DNA from: Crossaster papposus
Lineage: Eukaryota > Echinodermata > Asteroidea > Velatida > Solasteridae
NCBI GenBank assembly: GCA_037893245.1
Contig: JBAIAA010000693.1
Coordinates: 682,001 to 746,000 of the forward strand
DNA: 64,000 nucleotides
Direction of reading: 5' to 3'
Under the pieces are notes generated by a model. That model was given only the letters and a program-made list of their open reading frames with translations. It was not told where the DNA came from and ran no database searches. Numbering within the stretch: position 1 is the first letter of the stretch; the number at the start of each line of letters is the position of its first letter. This document shows positions 34,091 through 43,273 of this stretch, in pieces. Position numbers and translations under genes: made by a program.

Positions 34091-37000
34091 ATGGCTCTTA
34101 CAGCAGCAGAACGCGCCAAACGATATCGTAATCGTCTGAAGAGTGACCCAACACGGAAATCCCGGTACATGGAAAAGGAGCGGGTTCGCAAGAAAACTAA
34201 CTATGTTCCTATGGCAGAGAGGACTGAGCGACATCAGAGGATAACAAGAAGAAGTTGGCGAGCAAGTACAAAGAAATATCGTGATGCCAAACATGTCTAT
34301 GACGTGCTCCCAGACAGTCCTCCATCAACACCAGAGGTCCCAAATGCTGCAAATCTGCCTCCACCCACTCCACGACGACCAGTTGATCGGAGGACCGACA
34401 GAGGCCGTAAGAAGGTCAAGAGAGATCGAGCGAAAGCCTACAGACAAGTAGAAGCCTCAAAGAGAAAAATAAAGCAACAAGAAAGACTGGTTGCGAGGTG
34501 GAAGAAGAGGTACAACAGGATAAAAGAACAGTTGCTTGAGATGGGAGATTCACCACGCTCGAAAACGAGGAAGCTCCTAAGACATTGTGTAGTGGACAGA
34601 GATGTCACAAAAAAACTTGTCTTTCACCATGTTCTCCTTGATGAATTGCGTGAGAAGTATCGGCAGAGCAACGTGCTTCGAGATAAGCAGAAGATCAGAC
34701 GAGTCGCCGCAAGCAACATAGTTAAGAAATACAGGATGGTCAAACGCTTGTCATCGACGCTTGGCATTAATGCTCATCGCCTTATCCGGAAGGATATGGG
34801 CAAAAACCTGAACTATGCAAGGGTCCAGAGAAGCGACAGGGTGAACGACGAAACAAATCAGTTGCTAAATGACTTCTTTGAACGCGATGACAACAGCCGA
34901 CAGATGCCAGGCAAGAAAGACACAATCACGAGACACAAGGTAAAGAAGCAGAAACGGCTGTTAAATGACAGCCTGACAGTACTTCATGCAAAGTTTTTGT
35001 ATGAAAATTCAACGATGACAATGCATTACTCCACGTTCTGTAGGATTAGGCCCTGGTGGGTAGTGAAACCAACGCTCAGCGACCTGGACTCTTGCATGTG
35101 TAAGAGATGCACCAACATGGACCTTATGAATCAGAAACTAGCTGCGGAACGGGTAACAACTACTGTTGCAGAATCAATGAAGTCGGCCGTTTGCGACATC
35201 CATAACAAAGCATGTATGTATGGAGAGTGTGAAGCATGCCAGGGGAAACGAGTAAATTTCCAGCTGCCTGCACATGACAAGCAAATTGAATATCAGCAGT
35301 GGGTAACAAAGGAAAAGCTGTATGGTGATGGAAAGTCAACCAATGTAACTGTGAAAGAGACTTTCGAGATAAGTCTTTCCTCACTGAGTGAGAAATATGA
35401 AGCCGAACTGAAGCATCGCTTCACAACCCATCACTTTAACATTTTTCATCAGTATGCAGAGTTGCGAAAATTAAAGGCTAATCTGGATGGCAGTTCTGTT
35501 GTAGTGCATATAGACTTCTCTGAAAACTATGGCTGCAAATATTCTGAGGAAATCCAAAGTGTCCACTTTGGTGGATCCCACCAACAGGCGTCATTACACA
35601 CTGGCGTGTATTACACGTTAGTTGGATGCCATGCATTTTGCACCATATCAGCTTGTACCAGACATGACCCCCCTGGGATTTGGGGACATCTTGTCCCAGT
35701 CTTGCGGGACATAAAAGAAAAAAACCCAGTTGTAACGACAGTGCACTTCATTTCGGACGGGCCCACAACACAGTATAGAAACAAAAAGAACTTCTGGCTT
35801 GGATCAACGATCCCGAAGACCATGGGGTTTGATAAAGTGACATGGAACTTCATGGAAGCAGGACATGGGAAGGGAGCACCTGATGGTGTAGGGGGTGTTT
35901 TGAAGAGAACTGCGGACTCGCTTGTGTCACAAGGAAAAGACATCCCGAATGCATATGAACTGTACGAGTCCCTCAAGCCAGCGACAAGTATAAATTTGAT
36001 TCTGGTGGGAGAGGAAGAAATCAACAAGTTTGATGAAAAAATACCAACAGACCTGATCAGCATCAACGGAACTATGAAAGTACATCAGGTGGGTTTTTAA
36101 AATTATTTTTACATGTATTTACATTTTTTAATAACATAAACAGCATGCCTGAAGTATCTGAACTGCAAGAACTGAACTAAACCTCTCCTTTTCTATTAAA
36201 TGAACCCAGTTGTTTTATTTGAGCAAATAAAAGCGTTCTTGTTTGACAAGTTCATTTAAAACGATTTGAAATATGTTTTGAAAACAGGTTTTTATATAAA
36301 GAATTTTTTGCACATAAAATAATATGATATAACAAGAAACTTTGGGTGATTTTCGAAACCTATAAGCACGTTTTTACAACTGATTTCTGTTAATTTGAAC
36401 ACATACACTTTTCAAGCGCTTTCCAAAAGGCGTAAACTGAAGCACAATCCCAAAATGTATGGTTAAAAGTTTCTTCGCAATGACCAAGATGGCACTTTTC
36501 ATCATTAAAAATGTTAACATTATTTTGATTATTTAATTTTGTGTGTATGATCCAAAGGTCCTGTTCACCGATGATCCTGAGGTAGTTGACCATCGAGAGC
36601 TAAGTTGCTTTTGCAATGGCATGCCCTGCTTCAAAACAACACGGGCGAGGTTAAGACGAACGGAGGAACGGAAAACCAAGAAAAAGACCACCGAGGAAAG
36701 GGCAACGGAGCGAAAGACAACCGAGCAAAAGACAACCGAGCAAAGGACAACCGAGCAAAGGACAACCGAGCAAAGGACAACCGAGCAAAGGGCAACCGAG
36801 CAAAGGACAACCGAGCAAAGGGCAACCGAGCAAAGGGCAACCGAGCAAAGGGCAACCGAGCAAAGGGGGACCGAGCAAAGGGCAACCGAGCAAAGGGCAA
36901 CCGAGCAAAGGGCAACCGAGCAAAGAACAGTAAGACCTCAAAACAGATTTATGAAGCCTGTGACAATCGCGAATGCCAAGATTGGTGAATTCTGCGTTGT

Positions 37001-37244
37001 AGTATATGAGGGCGAACCGTATCCGGGCGTAATGGGTGATATAGATGAAGACTCAATAGAAGTGAGTTCCATGGCAAGAGTGGGGAAAAATAGATTTTTT
37101 TGGCCACTGAGGGAAGACAAGATATGGTATAAATATGACGATATCGTCACTTGGATACCGCCACCCGAGAAGGTGACTAACAGGCATCACCAGGTTGCTG
37201 TAGACTTCTGGAAAGAAATTGTTGTAAACTTAAATGTTGAATGA
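34091..37244 (+). CDS. Element 3 transposase-like protein, two exons
   Basis: Exon 34091-36088 (donor CAG|GTGGGT) joins exon 36558-37244 (acceptor ccaaag|GTC) in phase 0, giving about 894 residues. An acceptor (tatcacag) lies two bases before the ATG, so a 5' untranslated exon is likely. The N-terminus is very basic ([19 protein letters not shown] ... KERVRKK) with coiled-coil-like Lys/Arg/Gln stretches, consistent with DNA binding. The core has [40 protein letters not shown] and [20 protein letters not shown], with Asp/Asp/Glu candidates. Exon 2 adds [11 protein letters not shown], 14 pentapeptide repeats ([10 protein letters not shown]) and a C-terminal SH3/Tudor-like module ([20 protein letters not shown] ... 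[14 protein letters not shown]). From memory this matches a widespread animal repeat-encoded family. The SDG...(E)xGHG order parallels elements 1 and 2. No stop or frameshift was found. Confidence 0.8.
36718..36927 (+). repeat. 15-bp coding minisatellite, 14 units
   Basis: The unit caaccgagcaaagga (variants caaccgagcaaaggg) encodes TEQRT or TEQRA. The array is flanked by diverged units ([10 protein letters not shown]). The antisense frames are also open across it and are shadows. Confidence 0.9.
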
Positions 37245-37263
37245 TTGAAATAAAAAAAATATA

Positions 37264-37380
37264 CAGTGGAACACTGATAAGAAGAGTTGAAAACAAAGAA
37301 AAACAAAGACTTGGGACCTAAACTGTTCCTTGTTGTAAGCAGGATGTTGTAGTAACAGTGCTCTTATCAGTGTTCGACTG
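37264..37380. mobile_element. 117-bp Tc1/pogo-type MITE with TA target duplication
   Basis: The ends read CAGTGGAACACTGATAAG and, inverted, CAGTCGAACACTGATAAG (one difference). It is flanked by TA on both sides (37262-37263 and 37381-37382). Termini starting CAGT(C/G)GAAC with a TA duplication are typical of pogo/Tigger-type non-autonomous elements. It is nested in element 3 just after the transposase stop. Confidence 0.8.
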
Positions 37381-37390
37381 TATTCATTGC

Positions 37391-37860
37391 AGAAATGTAG
37401 ATTCTCGAAACACACATCCATGCGGGTGTTTTTTAGAAACAAGATGCAGTGCAATTCCTCTGGAAAAAAATGTGTGGCCTACTGGGAGACACACAAACGT
37501 CTTCTTGGGCCATTTAAGAAAAAATGTTTTCTTGGCATTATATCCAATACATGTAAATGAAGTAACAAATGACTCAAATATGGTGCTCAAATATGAATGG
37601 TGCTTAATTTAAAAACAAAGTGTGTAGAAATGTAGCTTCTTGAAACACACATTCATGCGGGTTTGTTTTAGAAACATGGTGCAGTGCAATTCCTCTGAAA
37701 AACAAAATGTGTGTGGCCTACTGTGAGACACACAAACGTCTTCTTGTGCCATTTAAAAAAAGATTTTCTTGCCATTATATCCAATACATGTAAATGTAGT
37801 AACAAATGACTCAAATATGGTGCTCATATGAATGGTGCTTAATTTAAAAACAGTGTGTGC
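37391..37860 (+). repeat. 235-bp tandem duplication
   Basis: 37391-37625 and 37626-37860 are near-copies. Shared phrases include acacacat(c)catgcgggt, tgcagtgcaattcctctg, gagacacacaaacgtcttct and aatacatgtaaatg(a/t)agtaac. No coding role is seen. Confidence 0.9.
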
Positions 37861-38111
37861 TGAAAACAGAAAAACGAGGCTGATAACTGTGCTGACATGT
37901 GCTTACACATGTACAATGTATGTGACTACCATCCTGATATTTCCAGTGATTTGTTTCATGAAATATGTACTCCTTACTTTATTTCCGGACACACTAGGAA
38001 ATACATGTATTACATTTTACACTAATACAAGAATTGGTTTTCCACCTGTATAAAAGATTTATTTAAGGTTCAAACTAGAGCATTACAAAATATAATGGTC
38101 TCTTGAAACTA

Positions 38112-38178
38112 AGGTCTGGCTCGCATTATTAAACGGGCGAGTCCCAAAACATGCTTTAAAATAATGCGAGCCAGACCT
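38112..38178. repeat. Hairpin with 19-bp perfect arms
   Basis: AGGTCTGGCTCGCATTATT (38112-38130) and its exact complement (38160-38178) enclose a 29-base loop. It could be a MITE remnant or a structured transcript element inside element 3. Confidence 0.85.
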
Positions 38179-38289
38179 AACCAAGATACCATTTTGTTCA
38201 AGTAATGGTCTAGTTCTCACACTTAATCTAATACAGAAATGTGCTGGTGATTAGCTTGTAATAGAGTTGAATTGTGTTAAAAATTGTTG

Positions 38290-38580
38290 TGTTGAAAACT
38301 GTTGAAAATTGTTGCATTGAATACCGTTGAAAATGGTTGCATTGAATCAACACAATGATGACTGAATACTGTTGAAAATGGTTGCATTGAATCAACACAA
38401 TGATGACTGAATACTGTTGAAAATGGTTGCATTGAATCAACACAATGATGACTGAATACTGTTGAAAATGGTTGCATTGAATCAACACAATGATGACTGA
38501 ATACTGTTAGAAATTCAAATTGTTGCATTGAATACTGTTTCAAATTGTTGCATTGAATACTGTTGAAAAAATGTTGCATT
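38290..38580 (+). repeat. 45-bp satellite, four full units plus diverged edges
   Basis: The unit contains gttgaaaatggttgcattga and atcaacacaatgatgactga and is repeated four times between about 38324 and 38510. Shorter variants of the tgttgcattgaatactgtt core lie on both sides. Antisense ORFs across it are shadows. Confidence 0.9.
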
Positions 38581-39376
38581 GAAAATTTTCACTAACCAGC
38601 TGTAGCATTGAAACATACAAAATCTGTGCATTCTAGAAGGTCAAATGGCAAATTATAAGTTGTGGAAATATATATATAAACTTGTTTTGACAATCTTATA
38701 TTGAGTATTACATCTTGTTCTCAACCATAACAAACTGTTGGAGCCTGATGATAGTTGAAGTCATCTCCGTCACATTACACTCCTGAACTTGATCATCTCC
38801 GTCACGGCTAGTCATATCCGTCACATGACTATTGTATGCCAATAATGTGTGAAATAATACAAGAGTGAATAAATTTATCAGTTGTAATTGATAAATGAAC
38901 AGTGTGCATCTGCTAATTCATCTGAAGTTTATGTTGTTTACGAGGAAGTTGGTGAAAAATAATGTCACAGTCCCCGTTTTTTGCTGAAAATCACCACTTG
39001 TTGAGGCAGTAAACTGTTACGAGGGTCTAAAATCGGTACGTTATACTGAGACAATAAAATATTTGGATTTATTTGAGGACAATACTCTATAGTTTTATAG
39101 ACTGGGACATAAACGTGGATTTGTAGTCTAAATTCGGTTATATTTTCCAGGGTTGTTTGTCCCAAAAATGTGACGGATATGACTAAATGCAATGACTAAC
39201 CTGGAAAAAGATGAGGACAATTGAATATACTCTGGTAAAGATTGCGCCAAACATGGTTTTACCGTGCTAGAGATGTTCATCTATGTGAAAAAATATTCTA
39301 AGCTGCAAAAATTAAGTTTTTAAAATCGGTTTTCCATAAACGTGAAAGTAGACACTTACTGAAGAATGACCCTTAT

Positions 39377-39601
39377 ATGTCAAAATTAGCATATAAAAGA
39401 ATCTTGGAAACTCCGTACTGCCACTCGTGCTTGAAAGAACACTTGCCAGATAGAAAGAGTGGGACGCGGAAAGATTGTCCTTGCAGGTGTGCTTTACAGA
39501 AATGCACAATTGCAATTGATGTGACAAAAGGAAAAGAAAGTACAGCAATGATAAAAGCAGGTCTTGAATTTGTAAAACCACACTGTTGCCGTATTGTTTG
39601 A
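39377..39601 (+). CDS. Small Cys-rich ORF next to element 3 (unknown)
   Basis: A 74-codon ORF starts at the ATG right after the TTAT target duplication of element 3. It has a CHSCLKEHLPDR ... CPCRC ... C cluster that looks coding. I do not recognise a family. It could be a fragment of a host or repeat gene that element 3 entered. No continuation was seen across the 82-bp spacer on the other side. Confidence 0.25.
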   Translation: MSKLAYKRILETPYCHSCLKEHLPDRKSGTRKDCPCRCALQKCTIAIDVTKGKESTAMIKAGLEFVKPHCCRIV

Positions 39602-39670
39602 AATTGTTTGACAAATAACTGGAAGTAGAATTACTTCCATTAAGCAGCTAATTTAACTGTATATCACGGT

Positions 39671-40182
39671 TGTTAGAGCCAGCGAAATAACACGTCCGCT
39701 CATCCTCGTTTCTGGTTTCGAATTGATTTATTACTGTCCAAATTCCCGCTCCCACTGTTATATAATCATGGAATTTAAGTAACAAAAGGGAACAAATAGT
39801 TGGCTCCGGGTTGCTATACAGTAGTCTTCTTCGAAGGGAAACTTAGAATAACAAAAGGAAATAAATAACACTAACATCTGTCCTTATTATATACAGTAGC
39901 TTGTAGATGACCGTACATTACCCCCCTCCTCCCTTTAGTTCTCATTGGCTAAACATTCAGCCAAACAGTGACTGAGAACTAAACTTTGTTTACAGGTCAG
40001 TCACAAGAACCAACTCCACTTTGTCGACATCAAACTCCAATTCTACCATAACTGGGTTCACATCCATATATCACAAATACTGATATGATTTATCAGCATA
40101 CATAAAATAGAACAGAGTTGATAACTTATTTCATATTGGTCAACACAAATTGTCAATAAGCAATATTCAAAAATAGGTAACA
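39671..40182 (-). repeat. Candidate 3' LTR of the gypsy retrotransposon (512 bp)
   Basis: On the minus strand it starts TGTTACC right after a purine tract (AGAAGTGAAAGG, 40194-40183), about 50 bases beyond the RNase H stop, and ends ...GCTCTAACA. The TG...CA ends lie in 5-bp inverted termini TGTTA/TAACA. A TATA-like word (TATATAATAAGG) lies near 39882-39893. No second LTR was found upstream of gag, so the assignment rests on position and end structure only. Confidence 0.55.
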
Positions 40183-40245
40183 CCTTTCACTTCTACATAC
40201 ATATACGACCCCACTTATAAGAGTACTTGTACATACTTGAAACCA

Positions 40246-41998
40246 TTAATTGACAAGTCTGCTCACAAAATCACAGTTAGCACTGGCTTTTCCGCTACGG
40301 TGCTCCACCGTAAACTGGTATTGCCGAAGCAGCATAGACCAACGCATAAGTCTGCAGTTTTGGTTTTTCATTGTCTGCAGCCACGCGAGCGGTTTATGAT
40401 CTGACTGAACCAGAAAATGACGACCATAAACATAGTATTTGAACTGCTCTATGCCAAAAACAACCGAGAAGAGTTCGCGTTCAATAGTAGACCATCTTTG
40501 CTGGGTCTCAGTGAGTTTCTTTGAGCGGAATGCAATAGGATGTTCCTTGTCACTATACTTCTGGGAAAGAACTGCCCCCACAGCTTTAGATGATGCATCT
40601 GTCTGGATGTAGAATGGTAACGAGTGGTTAGCAATACGCAGAACAGGAGCTCTCGTCAAATCCAACTTCAGGGTGTTGAATGCACTCTCACACTCTGGAG
40701 TCCAAATGACTTTGACTGGTTTGGTCTTTTTCAGCAAGTCTGTAAACGGGGCTGCCTTCATAGATAGATGTTCGATATGGTCTTTGTAATAATTCAGCAT
40801 GCCGAGGAACCTCCTCACTTGTGTCTTTGTCTGCGGTTTGGAAAATTGTTGGATAACATCAACTTTTTCTGTGATAGGGCTGACTTCACCCTCACCCACC
40901 ATTTTGCTAAGGTACTCTGTTTGCGTCATGCCAATCTAGCATTTCTTTGGGTTTGCTTTCAGTCCAGCCTGTTCAAGTTTCTCAAGCACTTCATTTAACT
41001 TAGCTAGATGTGCTACCCAAATGTCGCTGTAAATAACAACATCATCCAAGAATGCCTGTACTTGTTCCGTGCCTTCCAGTAACTTATCCATCGTGCGCTG
41101 GTAACACGCCGGGTCATCTTTAAAACCAAACGCCATTCTGGTAAACTGAGACTGACCAAATGGCGTAATGAACGCACTTTTGGGTCTCGCATCTTCCTTA
41201 ATTGATTGGTATTTGGTAATACCCTTTTGTGAGATCAAGCGTGGATATAAATCTGGACTGTCCAATTTTGTCAATGATTTCTTCAATTAACGGCATCGGG
41301 TAGGCGTCGAACTCTGTCACTTTGTTGAGCTTGCGATAATCTTGAACTAGTCGTAAATGCCCCCCCTTCTTGCTTTATTGGAGTTTCGTCTTCGACCTTT
41401 ATGTCAAATTCCGCCAAATCAGTTAACCCAGGGTTCCCTGAAAAGACATCATAGTATGACTGAAGCACATCTTGACACTGTCGGCGCTTCTCACTTTCTA
41501 GCTGGTCATTGATATAGACTGATCGCCATTCACCGCTTGTGCCATCTGTGTGAATCCCAACCTCTGTAAAACACATGTTGATATTCAGAGAGTCCGACTG
41601 TTCACGAGTTCTCCATTTTCGTAGCAAGTTCACATGATAGGTTCTATATCGTTTTCGAGCTCTGCCGGTGTCCACTAGGTAAGTCACCATTCCAAATCGC
41701 TTGAAAATCTTATAGGGGCCTTGCCACCCAGCAAGCAGTTTGTTGGCTGAAGTCGGTAATAGCACAAGAACATCTTCACCTACTTCATACTCCCTATCTC
41801 GGGACTTTTTGTCATACCATTGTTTCACCTTGCCTTTGGTGATTTCATCCTCATGTTGCTTTATTTCCATCACTCTACGAACCTTGTCAGCCAAAGACAG
41901 TACAAACTCAACAATACTATCTTCCTGTTCTATTCGGTTGGTCATCTTGTCATAGGCCAAAGTAAGTGGTCCTCTCACCTCTCGACCATACAACAATT
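40246..41998 (-). pseudogene. Gypsy pol 3' part: integrase C-end, RT, RNase H (broken)
   Basis: Reading along the minus strand from 41998: the integrase C-terminal part (YGREVRGPLTLAYDK, then WQGPYKIFKRFG and YHVNLLRKW), a linker (YYDVFSGNPGLTDLAEFDI), then reverse transcriptase pieces in different frames (QDYRKLN, LDLTKGYYQIP, AFITPFGQSQFTRMAFG, FLDDVVIYSD, RRFLGMLNYY), and RNase H (FYIQTDASSKAVGAVLS, TIERELFSVVFG, QSDHKPLAWL). Frames change at about 41390 and 41230, and a stop lies between 40929 and 40936. The usual N-terminal RT stretch between ETPIKQ and the QDYRKLN motif is mostly missing, so a deletion of roughly 45-50 codons is likely. The copy is dead. Integrase lies upstream of RT here. 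Confidence 0.85.
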
Positions 41999-42214
41999 CG
42001 TCGATCGTACCACGATCTGACCTATCTCATTTTTTGTTATTTCGAGAAAAACGCGTTTAAAGTTGGGCTGATTTTGCATCCTTATTTTCCCCTATAACAG
42101 TAATGTGAATTGACTCAATTTGTATACATATTAAATTTGGATAGTTAAATTATGACATTAAATTGTTGCCAAGGCAATATCTCATCAGTAATGGGTTGGA
42201 AATAAGCGCTAAAG

Positions 42215-42400
42215 TCATAAGTCGCTTCGTGAAATTTAAAATTTCATATTTCAGGCGCGCGAACAGCGACCTATCAAGATAGGTCACTTCGTGAAATTTT
42301 TATTTTCATATTTCAGGCGCGCGAACAGCGACCTATCTAGATAGGTCACTTCGTGAAACGAAAATTTTAATTTATTGCCAGACTGACAGCGACCTATCTC
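42215..42400. promoter_or_regulatory. Element 2 left subterminal repeats (GATAGGTCACTTCGTGAAA)
   Basis: Two to three units of about 62 bases each carry (t)aggtcacttcgtgaaa, tttcatatttcaggcgcgcg and aacagcgacctatc. The words gacctatct and agataggtc also occur in the TIR itself. They are candidate transposase-binding sites. Confidence 0.75.
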
Positions 42401-43273
42401 TTGTGCGCATGCGCGATGCTAGTTCTTTCGAAATAAGACCGTCAAGTTCGTATATGCTTCATTATTTCATTGATATTTTTTCTCGGAATGGACCAGTCTG
42501 CTTAAAAAGGTCAAGATACTATACAATGATAGCCTCCTAAATTTACATGCGATGATTGTTTTCGCCACTATATTCAATAATTATATCACCTTATTAAAAT
42601 CACCCTTAAGGTGGCATAGCTACCATCAAAAAAGATCATATTGTTATTATTATTATTATTTTTATTTGGTAGGGTTTGAACAATAATTCGTGGTCCGTGG
42701 AAAGGAAGTAAAAAATGATGTCACAAACAGAAAAATCGACACTTCGTTTCAATTCCATCAAAATTGTAATTTTAATAACTTATTATCATGAACATTGAAA
42801 TCCAATTCATTAGTTTACAACATCAACGTAAACCCCTTACAATTTTCAATTGCATATTCACCCATTTTACAAATTGCAGATAAAAGTGGTGCCAATGTAC
42901 AATTTAAAATTTACATCAACATTATACACCTGTGGACTATAATGTTTAGTATCCAAAGTACTTCACCATTAGCTCTCTTTAATAAAAAGGGAAGATAGTC
43001 ATGTAACTGCATGTGTCGGTACTTTATTACGTATACCTTGATCTATTTCTAAATGATGGAATTCTTGCAATTCATTTTTTCTTCATCTGCTCACTTAAAG
43101 TAGTTACCACAAAATAAATTCGTTATTTTGGGACTTAAATAAAGGAGGTCATGTATACGGGAAATACATCAATTGTACTTTAAGTGACAATTTTCACACC
43201 TTAGTTAGGCCTTGTGGAATAATCTCTTGACAGTTGAAAATTTAACTGCAAGCACCAAGAAATCACGAATTCT
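42401..43273. other. Element 2 left internal non-coding stretch
   Basis: AT-rich sequence downstream of the transposase stop. It includes a short att microsatellite near 42640-42665. Nothing else was recognised. Confidence 0.4.

Larger units (their letters stand above)
32657..39372. mobile_element. Element 3: 6.7-kb DNA transposon, TSD TTAT
   Basis: The left end GGGTCATTCTTCAGTAAGTG (continuing tctactttc) is matched exactly by the inverted right end at about 39344-39372. The flanks are TTAT (32653-32656) and TTAT (39373-39376). Inside is a two-exon transposase-like gene on the plus strand. Sequences of the type gtgacggatatgac / catctccgtcac recur near both ends (33390-33480, 38760-38830, 39165-39185). 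Confidence 0.85.

Noticed and set aside
36605-36988. Other-frame ORFs over the TEQRT repeat (NRAKG and FARLP types)
   Set aside because: They are shadows of the 15-bp repeat; only one frame continues from the transposase exon and into the C-terminal module.
38228-38579. Minus-strand ORFs of the 45-bp satellite (NHFQQYSVIIVLIQC repeats)
   Set aside because: They exist only because of the repeat; no start context, splice link or domain supports coding.
41999-42020. TA or GTA target duplication for element 2
   Set aside because: Placing the ends further in gives shorter or imperfect duplications; AATT is exact and is the only choice that keeps the integrase frame and matches the CGTC ends of element 1.
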